A stretch of DNA of 64,000 nt from Tanypteryx hageni. Lineage: Eukaryota > Arthropoda > Insecta > Odonata > Petaluridae. Where the stretch lies: contig CM054118.1 in assembly GCA_028673005.1 (NCBI GenBank), positions 6,908,410 through 6,972,409 on the forward strand. The letters are read 5' to 3'. The notes below the pieces were generated by a model, which saw only the letters and a program-made list of their open reading frames with translations, was not told the DNA's origin and made no database searches. Made by a program: the position numbers and the translations under genes. This document shows, in pieces, positions 1 through 13,939 of this stretch (position 1 is the first letter of the stretch; each line of letters opens with the position of its first letter).

Positions 1-322
1 TGTACCATTACAAAGGCGGTTCTAGATGGGTCATTATAGACTTCACAGAATATCGTATCCAATGGTCCAATTGCTTTCAAAATATGACGTTTGTATGCAT
101 GTGGTTGTGTGATACACAAAAAACCTAGAGTAAATTGGATTGCGAAAATCTCTCATACCTAAAAAACAGAAATATTTCTTGTAACCACGACATAACGGCA
201 GCTCGCGTTCATTACTAATAGATTATTCACTTGAGTGGTAGAATTTGGCGAGGGTGAAGAAAAGTAAATTAAACTCTAAACGCGCTCCATGAATTCCTTC
301 TTTCCCCTGAGAAACCTCATCC
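1..322. other. Unassigned flank, no gene seen
   Basis: AT-rich sequence with no convincing coding region, terminal repeat or RNA gene. It is the flank of the hAT relic that starts at 331. Confidence 0.5.
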
Positions 323-537
323 ATCTAGCGCAGGGTTTCCCAAACTGGGTTCCGCGGAAGCTTTCTTGGGTTCCGCGAGAAACTAAGCACGTGACTCATT
401 CATTTATACGAGGATAATCTATATTACTGGGGCATTAATGTTAGTTCTAAATAAATTATTATTATTTTGATCAAAACATTGCACTGGCTACAAGGGTGTC
501 GTGGTGATTACGTCGTCTCAAAAAACTCTCTTTCAAG

Positions 538-804
538 TAATGGCGTAGCTATATAGGATCTCCTGCTCCCTGAGGCAAGTCACAGAAACTACCCCTATGA
601 CCTCTCCCCCTGTTCTCTGTACAATTTTCCAGGAAAATGTAATATTGGAAATAAAATGGAAACTCAATGGCCGTTAATTTGGCACATATTTATAATATAT
701 TTATTATTTATAATAAAAAACCTAATTTTTGGCCTGAGTTTGCGACACTCGGTCCTGCGTCAGGGGTAACTGCTCCCCTCTACTCACACCTAGCTACGTC
801 ACTG
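538..804. mobile_element. Nested hAT-type MITE (267 bp)
   Basis: A short element inside the larger hAT relic. Its left end begins TAATGGCGTAGCTA and the reverse complement of its right end begins CAGTGACGTAGCTA, a hAT-like tip. The flanks CTTTCAAG (530-537) and CTTTCATG (805-812) match at 7 of 8 positions, a good 8-bp target duplication. No coding capacity, so it is non-autonomous. Confidence 0.7.
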
Positions 805-1541
805 CTTTCATGCGTTCTAAAGATTCTTTTACCTTTTGAATTAGCCGTCGATCTGCCCGTAAATGAAAGAAGATGAATAGTGCCCACCCATATAATGCTT
901 TTAGCATTCCTGCCATCAAAATATGGAAGGCTGCTGATTTCTAATTCTCATTGTGTGAGAATATTTTCCCATGCGGGATCAGATTAATATTTACGGTGAT
1001 TACTGCAGAGCGTCTATCTTTCTCTTTGAAAAATATGTTCGTCTTCTTCTCACTACTGAAATAGTATTTTTCTGAAGTGCTTGTTTGACCCAGAAAGAAA
1101 AATCTCATCTCATTTGCTATTTTTTTTAAAGAAAGTTAATCACCATCAATCTCGCCTTTCTGCTCTTTCGTTTTTGCGGTGCAATTCAATATTTCCCACT
1201 TGGTGCAGGTTAGTACATTTTCGTCAACTGTTTACATCTTCATAAAAAAAACATGAACATGAGGTCGTGTAGGTGTTCACTCCATTTTATAAAAAGTTTA
1301 ACCATCATAAAATGCATTTAAGCGCTTTTTTCTAAAACGACGTTTATGTATTCGTTTCATCGTCCGTCTGCCTGCCCGTCCTTGTGCAGAATGACTCAAA
1401 AATGACTAATGCAATTTTTTCTTATAATGTTGACTAATTAATATCTAAGTAAGGAAGGAAAGTTGACTATGAAGATATAGTTAAATCTGCTGCTACAGAG
1501 TTGCCAAATTTTCTTCTTTTTCAACTACTATTACCCAAAAT

Positions 1542-3446
1542 GTGGATCCTTGGCTTAAAACCGGTACATTTAAATTGAGCACTGGTGAAAAAGGTGAAAA
1601 CAAGAAAAATACAAGCATTTATACTGCTACTGCAGACCCATCTACTTCTATGTCCTCCTATGCAGAAATACCGATGCGCCGACCTAATCACAGTAGCGCA
1701 GTTTGTGAAAGCCTGGGAGTAAGTACGTGAAAAAACGGAAGCACGATGAAAGCTTTATCAAGTATGGTTTCACATGGAAGGTAATATAGGAGCGCCTAAT
1801 GCATTCTGTGTTAAATATAAAGAAATATTGAGTACCAGCAGTTTGAATCGTGCAAAAAATCAAAGACGTCTTTTGACAAAGCACCAGTATTTAAAAGATA
1901 AAAGTGTTCAGTATTTTACAAATATATTGACCGAAGTTCAGAAGTAAAAAAAGGATTTCATAAAATATATTGCGAAAATAATTAAAATGCACTCGAGGCT
2001 TCGTATCGTATCAGTTATCGCATAAAAAAAGCTGGCGAAGTTCATACTGTCCCAGAAAAAGTAATAAAACCGTGTGCAAAAGAATTGGTAGTGTGTATGA
2101 TTGGTGAAAAATACGTCAACAAAATTGGTTGCTCCCCTTTCGAAAAACACAGTCTGAAAACGAATCAAGGACGTAAAAAGGAACTAATAATCCGGTTGAA
2201 ATTTAGTGCATTAGGTTTTTCACTTCAAATTGATTAATCCACTGATGTTGCAGGGTCATCGATTTTGCTTGCTTTTGTGCACTATGTATGAATCTTCTAT
2301 TACAGAAAACATGTACGTTTATTTACAAGACACTACCGACCAACACCACAGGAAAATTAATATTTAAAATGGTCTATTCTTTTATGAAATAATGTGAAAT
2401 TTCCTGGGATTGCTATTCCAGTATTTGCACTGACTGAGCTAAGGCAATGGTTGGCATAATGGCAGGTGCTGTAGCACGTATAAGAAATGTAGCCCCCCAA
2501 GTAATGTATAACCATTGTTGTCTTCATCGTAATGCACTTGCATTGAAACGCATGCCACATGAACTGAAGGATATATTGAATGAGCTTGTCAGAATATTAA
2601 ATTTTATAAAAGCAAGGTCGCTTAATTCTCGGATATTCACTTTGTTGTGTGAAGAAATGGAAAGTTTATGTACAACATTACTTCTCCATACATAAGTGCG
2701 ATGGATATCACCTAGAAAAGTATTGCCTTGATTTTATGAATTAAGAGATGAGATAAAGCATTTTTATCCAAAAATCTATTTGAATTGGCAGAAAAATTAA
2801 AGTTTGGATAGAAATGATTCGGCAGATATTTTTACTTACCTAAATAAAATTTACATTTCACTACAAGGTATTAATGAGAACATTTTCAAAGATCATAGTA
2901 AAATGAAATTACTTACTTTAAAACCCAAAATTTTCGGTGCATGGCAAAAGGAAGCCTTGAGTGTTTTCCGAGTCTCTGTGATTTCTGTTTGTCCGATAAT
3001 ATTTCCCTGGACGAATGCTTTAAAAACTCTATATGTCAACACTTGTCAGAACTGCTTACGACAATTAGAGAGTATTTACACCTCAGGCAGAAGCATTGCA
3101 TTGACTTCACAAACCTTTTGTTACATCATCTGCATATATGTCAGAATTAACATTGAAAGAAAAGGAATAGCTAATTGATATCTCAACTGATTTCACGTTA
3201 AAAACTAAGCTCAAAGAAATGGAAATTATACATTTATGGGCTAGTCTTGTATAAAAATACCCTGAAATTTCCATTGGCGCTTTGAAATTTCTCATGCCTT
3301 TTGCAACTACCTATCTCTGTGAGAGATCATTCTCTCTATATGCCGCAGCTAAATCAAAATTGAGGAATCGGTTGGATGCAGAGGATGATTTGCATTTACG
3401 GTTAACCTCAATTCATCCGAATATTCAACTACTGTCCAAGGAATAA
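1542..3446 (+). pseudogene. Broken ZBED-like hAT transposase
   Basis: Readable pieces occur in order on the plus strand. An N-terminal start MDPWLKTGTFK (1542) resembles the start of ZBED5-like proteins. A decayed BED-finger region follows at about 1735-1945, containing KYGFTWK and a TKHQYLKDKSVQYF block. A central block with LGFSLQID and STDVAGSSILLAFVHY lies at about 2195-2290. The C-terminal hAT dimerisation region lies at about 3240-3446, with ALKFLMPFATTYLCERSFS and KSKLRNRLDAEDDLHLRL. Many stops and frame changes separate these blocks, so no functional protein is possible. In the family the product is a nuclear DNA-binding transposase, sometimes domesticated; nothing here suggests domestication. 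Confidence 0.8.
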
Positions 3447-4139
3447 CACCCCCATCCGAGTCACTATAATATGTCGGTAAAATAATCAAATTATTCTTAA
3501 AAATATTGACGTAGTTAATATTTTTAAAGATTTCCGAGATTACTTTTTCCAGTGAAGTACACCAGACAAAATGTACAAAAATTTACTTATAAATTCCATT
3601 GAGATTGTTTCCTTAAATAATGAAAAGTGAAAAGGTAGATTTTACGTTTAATTTTAAATAAAGATGTTAGGTTGAATTTATATTAAACTTTTAATACATT
3701 GTGAGTGGGTTAAATTTTATTCCATCTAAATAATCAGTAGGAAAATCGTTAAAAATGTTTCTATATAAAAACAATTAGTAGTAATTCGTTATTTGTAATT
3801 ATTAATAAATATTAGTTTGTTTCAATGCTTATTAAAATATTTTTTGAGAACAGTACATGATTTTTTAAATTATCCAAAAAATTTTGTATTTGTGAATTAA
3901 TGAATATAAAAAATTTTGTTTTATCATTTTTTTGAAATGTATCTTAAAATATGTATTTCTTACCATTGCAATTTTTTGTATTAAAAATCGAACCTACAGT
4001 AGAAAACACGTATATTAAAAATAAAATTAATGTAAATCTATTTTATTGCAATCACCTCTGGGTTAGGATTCCGGGAAAAAAGATATTTTCATATAAGGGT
4101 TCCGCGGCTTTACAAAGTTTGGGAAACCCTGCCCTAGAA

Positions 4140-4826
4140 TATCGTTAAGCTCCATCCTTACGCTTAGCTTCATAGCTCTTCGCGATGAGCAGTGTAAAAA
4201 AACACGTGAGCTCAGGCGAAACATGTTTTGCTGGGAAACATCGCAAATCTCTCCATAATATTTTTATTTCTCTGTTTCTCGAAAGATTCCTCCAAGGTTG
4301 CGTTCTAGGATCTATATGCTCTAATGCTTTCTCACGTTCTTAGTATATTCGCACTTTCTTTTCTCGCGCTCTGCCGTTGGCGCCACACCCTCGCGCGCAC
4401 CCACAAACCCAAACGAACGCATGGAAACACACGCACATGCTCACAAAACACAACCGAATAACCCCTCGTACATCCGGGCTCTTGTTTCCGTTGCTCCGAG
4501 GGACAGAAAAAATAAACAGCATAAGAGCATGAGGGAATTAAAGGAGTTGAGGAACCCCTCTTCCTCCGAGATGAAGGACGCAGAGGAAGTGGTGGGAATT
4601 TGTGTAAGCCCCTCGTGGAATTATGATAAATAAGAAAGCGAAAATGAGAGAAAATGCGAAATGAAAATGGAAGAACAGAGAGGGAAGGGCAGGAGAGAAA
4701 ATCTAGAGAGGTGCGAGAAAGTTTTAGAAGAAAGTGGCTCTTTGACTGCCTAAGAACTGAATTGTTTATTATATTTCTGTAATAATGAGAAAACAATTGG
4801 TTATCATAAAACAGTGTAAATAGAAG
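4140..4826. other. No recognisable gene
   Basis: Mixed-composition DNA between two hAT-type elements. Open frames here overlap on both strands, show no domain and have no conserved motif. Confidence 0.45.
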
Positions 4827-5124
4827 CAGGGCCACCAAGAGCTGACATAGGCCCTGGGAAAGGGTTGGCGTTTGCCCCTCTGTATTAATTAACCGTTCTA
4901 AATACTTACTTTATACATACTGCATTTTTGCATTTTCGTTACACACTGTGGGTGTTGGCAAACTGACAAAAATAATCTCTATAAAATTTGTTTATCAATT
5001 ATATTTCTGCTACTTGACCAATAAATTTATTAATATTTTTAAATTTCATATCCTCTTCCGGCCCCCCCGGAGGCCCGGGTACCGGAAATTTAACCCCGGT
5101 ATCCCCACCCTCTCGATGGCCCTG
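4827..5124. mobile_element. hAT-like MITE (298 bp)
   Basis: Left tip CAGGGCCACCAAGAG at 4827 pairs with a right tip whose reverse complement is CAGGGCCATCGAGAG. The 8-bp flanks AATAGAAG and GATTTAAG agree at 5 of 8 positions, a decayed target duplication. The right end carries a GC-rich block of Gs and Cs around 5060-5105, unlike its AT-rich middle. No coding region. Confidence 0.66.
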
Positions 5125-6060
5125 GATTTAAGTCATTATGACTCGTTTAATGGAATTTGGTAAATGAAATTTTAAAATTAAAATTTTCGTATAAGGAAAC
5201 AAAGTCAAATTAAGGAGTATAATAATGCGATACGCTGTAAATAAATCGATATACCGGGAGACGGTTTAAACTGTATATATATGAAAAATCCAAAATGTAT
5301 ACAGTGAAACTAACGGAATCACAAAGGATGATAGAAAAAATAATAATACAATCCAATAATAATACGAACGCGCTACAGAAACACTTAAATGACTTCGTAA
5401 TGGGTAAATGTTCATCACGAGATAAATCAATCCAGCAGAAAGTGTTCGAAGTGAGATTTCGAGGTTAAAATTTAAAAGGAACGAGGCAGGAGAGGGGAAT
5501 GAATGAAAGTAAAGGAAATGCAAAAGTGAATTGAAGGAAAAAAGAGAGAAAATTCGAGAGAGAGAGAAACAAAAATGGATAACCCAGAAAATGTGAGTAG
5601 CAAATGATAGATGCAGCGGATCGATGATCGAGAGAGAAGGAAGAGAGGGAGGAAGGAAAATAAGGTCAGGAATACGAGAAACAGGGCACTAGTGACGAAA
5701 TTTTGGAAGGGAGCATGAGGACGGAAATGAAGAGGGACGAGACGAAGGGAAGAACAACCAGAAAAAGACGGTGGCATTTCTTCTTCGTCTTCCGTCTCAT
5801 TCCCCTCCAACGCTTCGCATTCCCTCCTCCCCCTCACTCTAGTCTCCCGGCAATCGCGCCAGCTTTCACTGCGGAGTTAGGCGTTACCAAAATAAAGAAG
5901 GAATATTCGCGCCGAAAAAAAATTGAAGTACGTTTCTTTTTCGCGGCAGGATTGCAGTGGTGGGATTCTGGAGCGCACGATGTTCTCGGGGTTTTCGGGC
6001 CGACACCCTTTTTCTTTCCCTTCTCCTCTCCCCGTTTGCCTTTATGCCCTGTGTAACCCT
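5125..6060. other. No recognisable gene; purine-rich then pyrimidine-rich
   Basis: AT-rich at first, then GA-rich (about 5480-5770), then a CT-rich transition. Open frames are low complexity and carry no domain. Confidence 0.45.
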
Positions 6061-6690
6061 CACCCCTTCCTCTCTATCCTTCTCTCTCTCTCTTACACTC
6101 GAGGTCGCATCTCTCTCTCCCCCTCCACTCTAAGATTTGCTTTCTCTTGCCATCTCTCTCCCAATCTCTCGCTCTGCCTATCTATCGCTCCCTTTCCCTC
6201 TCTCCCTTTCCCCCTCTCTTCTCTCTCCCTTTCCTCCTTTCTCCTCCCCTCTCTCTTCTCTCTACTCCCCAACTTCACTGTCCGCTATTTTCTCTCCCTT
6301 ATCCTCCCCCATCTCTCTCCCTTATTCTCCCTCTCCTCTTCCCTCTACCTCTCATTCTCTTTTCTCATATCTCTCCCTCTCATTCTCCCATCCTCTCTCT
6401 ATTCTCAATCTCCCTTCTCCCCTCTCTTCTCCCTCCTCTCCCTTCTCCCCCTTCTCCCTCCTCTCTCTTCTCTTTTATCTTCACTCCTCCATCCCATTTC
6501 CACTTGACACTATTCTATCTCCTCTCCCCTTTCCCATCTTCTCTCTCCCTGTTCTCTCCATTTTATTCTCTCATTCTCTCTCCCTAATCTCATTTCTATC
6601 CCCTCTCTCTCCGCTCTTTTTCTCAGCTTTCTTCCCTTTTTGTCTCTTCCCTTCTCTCTCCTTAGCATTTCATTCTTCCTCTTTTCTCTC
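6061..6690 (+). repeat. CTCTCCC-rich pyrimidine tract
   Basis: About 630 bp almost wholly of C and T on the plus strand, built from irregular CTCTCC, CCTCT and TCTC units. Long open frames rich in S, P and L arise from composition and are not genes. Such tracts can adopt triplex structures, but that is general knowledge, not shown here. Confidence 0.9.
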
Positions 6691-8864
6691 CGTTGCTCTC
6701 AGTTGCTGCAGCTTCATGGATTCCTCACCTCATCTCCTCTTTTTAAAAGTCTCTGAAACATACCCAAAAATAAATAAATATAACACAAAAACCTTCGTGA
6801 GGACTTATATAGCATGGCTGTGCTTCTAAATGGACGTATTCGTTTGTTCTTTTCTATTTTCCAGGCTCTTTTTTCTTTGCGACTTAAGCTTTTTTGTCGG
6901 ATAAAGAGATTCTGTGTGTGCTATTAGTATGGTTCGATAATTTGTCGATCGAATATGGTTTTGAGTGATTAAGGGGATATTTTGGACCGGTTTTTGTATG
7001 TTTTAGATCACTTAAAGTCAATATACACGTTAGTGTAATGGTCTCGTGTTTATATTCACAAATTAAAAATATTATGTATAAATATAAGTTCCTGAATGTG
7101 GTAGTTGTATCTCTTAATATTCATGGTAGTTTTATTATTATTTATTTATTCGTTTAATGCTTTACGATTAGTAGGCTTTTGTTTATAATGATTAATATCC
7201 ATATTTTAATATATATATGTACATAAATTCACGCACAGAACGCGTTGATTATTTTTCACAGACTGTTTATGCATTTCTCTCCTAAGTCAATATGCTGTTT
7301 AATTGGTACCGCGTGAATTAAGTTACGAGGGATTTTTCTGCTTGAAATTGTTCGAATTTTATGCTATTTGTGATATACATATGCACCTTTTTGAATAAGT
7401 AAATATTTCGCGGTAAATGCTTTACTGCACTGTTATTAGCATGTAATACGGAATATTTTATATACTGAATTTCAAGCTAATTTTAATGATTATTTCCTTT
7501 TTCTGTTTTTATATCGGTTAAATATCTTTTATAACTTCCTTATTGTAACGTTTTTGAAGATATATATTCTGCGGAGTGATTTTTTAATTTCAAAATCGTG
7601 ATGGCACATTTGCTATGAGTATGAACACACACGCACATACACATAACAAATCTATGCGAGACGTGCAAGGATATTCAGGATTCATGAATATACAACACGG
7701 TGTCATTCTGTGCTTTAGATTATGGCCATTTCGTCGCTCATAAATCTTCCTATAGCTGGATAATTTTTTCAGTGACTATTTATTCAGTTGAGGATACACA
7801 AAAGGCTCATTTTTTCATACACGGGAGTTAAGTAAACGAAAAATGGTTTTGGTCAAAAGTATTCCATTCATGTTTTCTCCGCTGATACGCCCACGATTTC
7901 AAGTTAAACCAGCTTTTCCACATTCACGCATTCTCTGCAGCCCTTTTCAAATCTCAATAACTCTCCGCCGCAAGTTGACTACCAGCAAACAACAGAAAAC
8001 AGTTCAATTATTTGAATTTTTATGACACGTGGACTAATAAATTTAATTGTTGACGTAAATTTTCGTCGGCATTGTAGCAATTCGATCCTTTGATGCCATC
8101 CAGGGGTGACACCAGTTTTTTATTTCTCTTTGCTTAAACATCGAACAGACGAGTGAATCGCAATTGCGTCGGTTCTTAAAGGTAATGTACTCTTTCCCGA
8201 AATGTTCGCGTCAGTTTCTCGTAAGCACCGAGCCATGACTGTGATACACGTCTCATGCGCGTGACCTTCATGGGTGAGCAGTTCCGTTTTGTTGCTTGTC
8301 GAAACACCGTGCCCCATTCGATCCTCATTTCCATCTCTTCCCACGCAACATCCCATCCAATACCTGCTCAATCCCTTGCCAGTCAAATTGGAAGTACTTC
8401 TCAGGAGGGCGGTTAATTAATCGGATTAGTTCTCGCCTTCGTCGACAGGATGCAGCGCACGAATGGCCTCTCGGTTGCGGTGGCTTAAGTCGACCTCTTC
8501 GTTCCCAACACCGAGTTGTTGTTTTCTTCCTCTTGCCCGCCTCGTCCGCGCATTCCCTCATAAGTTACGCAAAGCTGCTTCTTTGCCTTGCCGCCATGTA
8601 AATGACGAAATATGAATTAGTCAGGCACCATTTTGTTTCGCAAAGTACTTTCACAATCGATATGTCACCAGCTAAAATAAAAAACAACTGGCTTGATTGA
8701 AATATATTTCATTGGAACGACTTGAATACAACTTCTTTAGAAGTTTAGCGTGTCTCTCCTCTCCTTAAACTTCCTATCAAAACAAAAAATTCTCAGGATT
8801 TCCTATGAAAAAATCTCATTTACGCTTTATTCGATCTTTGCACGAAGTGAACGCATATAGAGGA
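6691..8864. other. No recognisable gene
   Basis: AT-rich DNA with no domain-bearing frame, terminal repeat or RNA gene that I can support. A more GC-balanced patch lies at about 8120-8600. Confidence 0.4.
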
Positions 8865-8872
8865 GGTCGTTT

Positions 8873-8935
8873 CCATCCGTCCGTCCATCCGTCTGTCCGT
8901 CCATCCGTCCGTCCATCCATCCATCCGTCCGCATG
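8873..8935 (+). repeat. (TCCG/TCCA)n microsatellite
   Basis: Imperfect tetranucleotide run of CCGT/CCAT units on the plus strand. It directly precedes the 145-bp tandem repeat, an arrangement resembling that in the dispersed family F further right. Confidence 0.9.
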
Positions 8936-8943
8936 ATAAAACG

Positions 8944-9233
8944 CGGGAACCGCTGGACGTATTTTGATGAAATTTGGTGTTTTGCTAAAATTAGTCGACC
9001 GATTCCAATTTTAGTTAAAATCGAAAAACAATTACAATAACTTCACATGAAGACCTACATGTATAAACAATGTTCCTTTGTTTCAACTCGGGAATCGCTT
9101 GACATATTTTGATGAAGTTTGGTATTGGGGAGTTATACTAAAATTGGTCGACCGATTACAATTTTGATTAAACTCGGACAATAATTACAACTACTTTACA
9201 TGAAGACCTACATGTATTATACAACGTACCTTG
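8944..9233 (+). repeat. Two-copy tandem repeat, 145-bp unit
   Basis: Unit 1 begins CGGGAACCGCTGGACGTATT at 8944 and unit 2 begins CGGGAATCGCTTGACATATT at 9089. Both include TTTGATGAAATTTGG-like and GAAGACCTACATGTA blocks at matching offsets. The repeat follows a microsatellite. Family not known to me; possibly part of a dispersed repeat. Confidence 0.75.
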
Positions 9234-12200
9234 CTTGCTTATCGTAAAATACTCATCTGAGCGAAAAATATTGATAACATTGTGAAATCTCAAAGAACGC
9301 ATTTAGTAACTCTGTGCACTCCGACATAAAGTACGCCTTTTCAATCTTGTTAAGCTCATGAGAGAACTGTGTATGAATGCAATATAAATAAGTCCGATTA
9401 CATTTATTTCAATACCGATGATAACATACAACCTCGCAAGGCATTATTATTATTATTCCAACGAGACTTCTTTCTCACAATATTTCGGGAACTTATTTAA
9501 AGGGAAAAAGTATCCCGAGAATCGAGGAGAACGCCATTAACTCGAACGTGGCATCAACTAATTAGAGGCAAATCCGCGGAATCGCTAACGGAGGAATTTG
9601 ATGACCGGAGTTTTAGGATTTAATCAAGACTAGCAATTATACAGACCGATTCAATGATGGCGACGAGATTACGGTAATTAATGTAGAACCGATAGTTTCC
9701 GGGAACCAACATCTTCCCATCCCACTAAAACTTTGTGCAAGCACAACAAGAAGTTAAGGAGAATCGGGTCGATGGTTATCGCCCTCTGCTACACAACACC
9801 AGGATTCGGTGGCGAACGAGACGTGCAGCAAACTTCAGTTATCGGCAAAACTGTGTCGCGGCGAAACATGTAAATTGCTGCGCATTATAGTATGTTGTGG
9901 TTATCGCCGAAATGTTGTTTGACTTACAAGCAACCGCAAAGATGTGAAACCAATCAGTTGTCAAAAATGGTGAGAGATTCGAGTGAAAATAGTGATACGA
10001 AAAGAAAGTTTTCTCAATGCACTGGAACTAAATAACGCTGAGTTGAGTTCTAATTAAGGGCTACTTAGCGCGCCTGCAGTACCTGCGTGGTTTACGCGCT
10101 ACTCTCCTGTTACAATTCTCAAGCTACAGAACATTTTAAGCATAATGCCCTAGCGGGACTTTAAAATCTCACTTATTCCAAAGCTTATATAGCCCTTTGT
10201 TGAGCAATTAAGGTGGAGGGACATAGATGTCTCATTTTTTAAAGTTATTTAGTGCCATTTAAGTGGATGGTTATCTATTGTTTAATATAATTATTGAATT
10301 TTTCAAAATTTTCGAAGTCGCATTTACGAGATTTTAATAATGTTTTTATTTATTTAGCATATTTTGTTATATAAACGTAATGCATATGACCGGAAACGTT
10401 TCAAATTATATATTTAAGGTGTTTTAAATGAATAGATTTATACTTTGTTGCGGAAATTCACGTGAACTCCAAGAGGCCGTATGAAAATACACACATATAT
10501 ACCTATATACACTACACATTACAAGTTCAGTGCGCATTTTATATTATTCTTTCCTATACAAAATGCATTACAATCAGCTGTTGTGCTGCCTCCATGAAAG
10601 AGCAACTTAAATCATACTCGATGGAGCAGTATATTGTGAGTTTATGAATTAACTCAGTACTAGAAACTATAACTTCCGCAAATGTATGCATGCAAAGCCG
10701 GGACAAGGCACCCGTCAAGTGCGGAGCACACTGTGAAACGCGACATATTACAAGTTGAACTTTTAAGTGTAACTTTTTATGTTATAAAATATATTTAACA
10801 TATTTTATTTCACCTCTACATTGTAAATTGACTACTCTTTTGAGAGGTAAAATTTTGTGCTGTATACTTTCATAAGAAGGGGTGCGTAATTTTCAAACCT
10901 TGCCTAAGGCGCAAAAATACCTTTTCCTGGTTCTGTATGCATATAAAGCGACTTTTCATTCAAATATTTTTCCGAGTTTTAAAGGTAAAAATAATATCTT
11001 GAAAATTCTCTTACCAGAGATTTTCAGGAAGATTTCTAATACCAGCAAATTTAAAGAACACTAGTGAAATCGATTTAAACGGGAACATTTGAGCTCAGTG
11101 GATAAAAGTGGGCCGTTTTAAACAGACTTCGTAAATTCCTACATCTCCCTGATTACGTATGTGTGCAATTTTAGAAGGGCCTTTTTTGTTTATTTTTTAT
11201 TTTTGCAATTGCTAAAAATCAGTTGTAATGGTGAGATATAGATCATTACATGCAATTGAAATAGCTGGAACATTGTGGCTATTTATTATTCCTTTAATGT
11301 ACGTGTATCTCTGTTACAAAGGGCATTGATGAATTTATGTCAACGAATTTGAAAAAATTTACCTTAGCTCCATATGGAATCATAATAATATTTAGGAATT
11401 CTTTCGAACTGAATATTAGCTAGTTTGCTTAATTAATTCAACTGGCTGTTTTTATTATCACATTTGGCGCAAAGCGTTGGCTTGTTCTCATTACAAATAT
11501 CGTTTTAAGATATGTATAGGATTTTCCCTGCCACAATAGGTCCAAAAACATCCCAATCCAGATTATATATACAGTTAAATTGTTATTGGATATAATAAAA
11601 TATATTGAAATTACAGGGAACACAAAGGAAACTGTTAATCAACAAAAGTTGAGAAGTAAACTTGAAATATATTTTAAGTAGTATAAATATAAATTCGTAT
11701 TATTGGCGTTTAGAAAATAATTTAAAGTTGACTTTTTCGATTTAGGGGATATGTTTGGCCGGCATATCAAACCTTTCGCTTATTTTAATTATAAGAAAAG
11801 AGTACGAGTTGATATTCATTCGGCGAATACCGGTTTTATCTAATATTTTTAGTTTAACATCGCGATAATTAAAGTGAGTTTTTGGATCTATATTGGCTTT
11901 AAAAGTGGTTCATTAACGTCAATATCAAAAAATTAGGAAAAACATCAGATTGAATATACGCAATGGTAAATTAAAATATTTTGTCGTTTTAAAAATATGT
12001 ATCTCAAATTGTAAAACTCTCCCCTTCTCTTCTCTCAAATGACGTACCATGCAGAATCGTCGTAATTAAAAGACATCCCCAGTTATCAGCAATGAATACA
12101 ATTTCTGTTTCTTTCTAAACTCAAGTCGGTTGCATATTCGTGTAGCCGTGTATGTAGAACTTTTTATTCAGGGAAGAATTGTTTATCATGAAATTTCATC

Positions 12201-13939
12201 GCAAAAATACTACGGAAATGCTGTAGGTGGTTCCAGTTAAACAAAGAACACCTCCGATAAAAACATCGATGGACATATCGACCTGTTTACCCGCCTGGCA
12301 GTTGTTTCTTTACCTTTGTACATATCCTTTTCATCTCTCTTGTCCGTGCTCCGCTGGACACCTGTGCCAGAACAATTTTCGTGAATCCCTATTATTCTCC
12401 CAGACATGAGTGGAATTCGGAGGCGATTGGAAGAAAGCGTTTCGTTTGTTTTCTATAGATCGTATCTAGATTAATTTTCGCTCTTGTTCGATGGCCGAGT
12501 TTGCGTCGGTTGGGTTAGTTTCCCATTAAAACGAATGCCGCCACGCAATAAAATGTTTCAGTAAAATCCCACTGTGGACGTCAACTTTTGAGAAATAAGT
12601 TAATTTTCGGGGAGTAATAGCAACTTGGCTATCGGAAATATTTTTCTAGTCAAAGAAAGAACTTTGACCAAACGAGTAAGAGAGAGAGAAATTTTAGTTT
12701 GGCGCTTTTTTCTTTTACTGGGATTATGAAGTTATCATATGATTACGTATTTGGTTAAGATCGATGGTCTCGTAATATTGTGCATAAATTGCGTTTTAAA
12801 AACATAATATCAATGCTTTGTGATAATATGTTTTCTATTTAAAAGCAGTGGATTCTAGGCTATGGCGGTTATATTTCTCGTTTTAAAAAATCGGGATATT
12901 TTCCTTCTTTTTTATTAAAACAATTGTTTACTCTCATTCTACACAGATTTGAATCCGTTTTTTTAAACAATACAAACCTTAGTCTTTAAACCACAGAACT
13001 GTTAATGTCCCGAGCTTCTTTATAAATTTTAACAAATTTAAAAATCCAAATTTATAAGGCCCTGCGCCGACATCATGCTCTTCTTATTAATTAAGGAGGT
13101 AGAAGTGAAACGAAGCGTTTGGAAAAAGACATCGATTACTCCTCAGCAGCACAAACCCATTAAATTTGTACCATCTATAACCCTCAATTAGACAGCCTAA
13201 TTCTGAAGATATTCCTTCTCCAAGTTGGAGGATTCCAGAGTTATTTCCCGAACAGAGGCCGGACGGACAGAAAACCCAAATGCATGATAATAAAGGATCT
13301 AAACATTATATATTTTAAAAAGCTCAAATTAGCTAGTGATTTAAAAAAAAATGTAATGCTTCAAATTAAAATATCCTTATATTTTATTTTAGGAACCCGT
13401 AGTTCTTTAACGGAATCATATACAAAAGACTAACAATTAAATATTCTGTCTAATTTAAATGTGCTGAAATTTGATATCTACGAATCAAAGAATAAACAGA
13501 CATAACAGTATCCTAATATACGATAATCCGAAATCGTTAACTTGCGAAAAAAACGGTAAAATAAGAAGAATCTGAATTAACACCGACAAAGCAAAAAAGT
13601 TCATCAACAAAAAAATATTTTCCCACGACGAGAGAGAGAGGTACATTAAGGTCTCGCGTCGTTTTTAAACGCACGTAACGCAAGTAATAATAACCATCCT
13701 CACCCCACCCTCCCCGTACAAATAAAAGAACGCATCAAATCAACCGAAAAAGAAGAACGTATTATAACGCTAGTTCTCTATTATCTTCTATCCTGTGTTC
13801 AGGGAAAACATTTCCCGCCACAAACGCGATTCTTTCCAATTTTAGAAGAAGAGAGAGAGGAAATAAAAAGAATATCAAAAAGCGTAAAGAGAGAGAAATT
13901 TCAAAATCAAAAGGATCTCGGAAACATTTTTATTAACAC
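9234..13939. other. Long stretch with no recognisable gene
   Basis: No frame with a domain and no terminal repeats that I can support. Most is AT-rich. A more GC-balanced, apparently non-repetitive segment lies at about 9480-9990, with several TAATTA-type words; it could be single-copy or regulatory DNA, which is only a guess. Confidence 0.4.

Larger units (their letters stand above)
331..4131 (+). mobile_element. hAT transposon relic (ZBED/BED type), about 3.8 kb
   Basis: The element is bounded by imperfect terminal inverted repeats: CAGGGTTTCCCAAACT at 331 and its reverse complement ending at 4131, each followed inward by a GGGTTCCGCGG-like block. The 8-bp flanks ATCTAGCG (323-330) and CCCTAGAA (4132-4139) share a central CTAG, which fits a decayed hAT target duplication. 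Inside are fragments of a BED-finger transposase and a hAT C-terminal dimerisation region, all riddled with stops and frameshifts. A small MITE (538-804) sits inside. The element cannot encode active transposase. The hAT assignment is firm; the subfamily is inferred from resemblance to ZBED5-like proteins. Confidence 0.82.

Noticed and set aside
4332..4838. Minus-strand frame of 168 codons
   Set aside because: Overlapped by equally open frames on the other strand, runs into a MITE, and is basic and low complexity.
5923..6829. Open frames of about 190-230 codons
   Set aside because: Pyrimidine tract artefacts with no conserved residue pattern.
8296..8601. Plus-strand frame of 101 codons
   Set aside because: The opposite strand is also open, and no domain or homologue is recognisable.
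8873..9233. CRISPR-like array
   Set aside because: A simple tetranucleotide run followed by two large tandem units; no spacer-repeat structure, and the DNA is eukaryotic.
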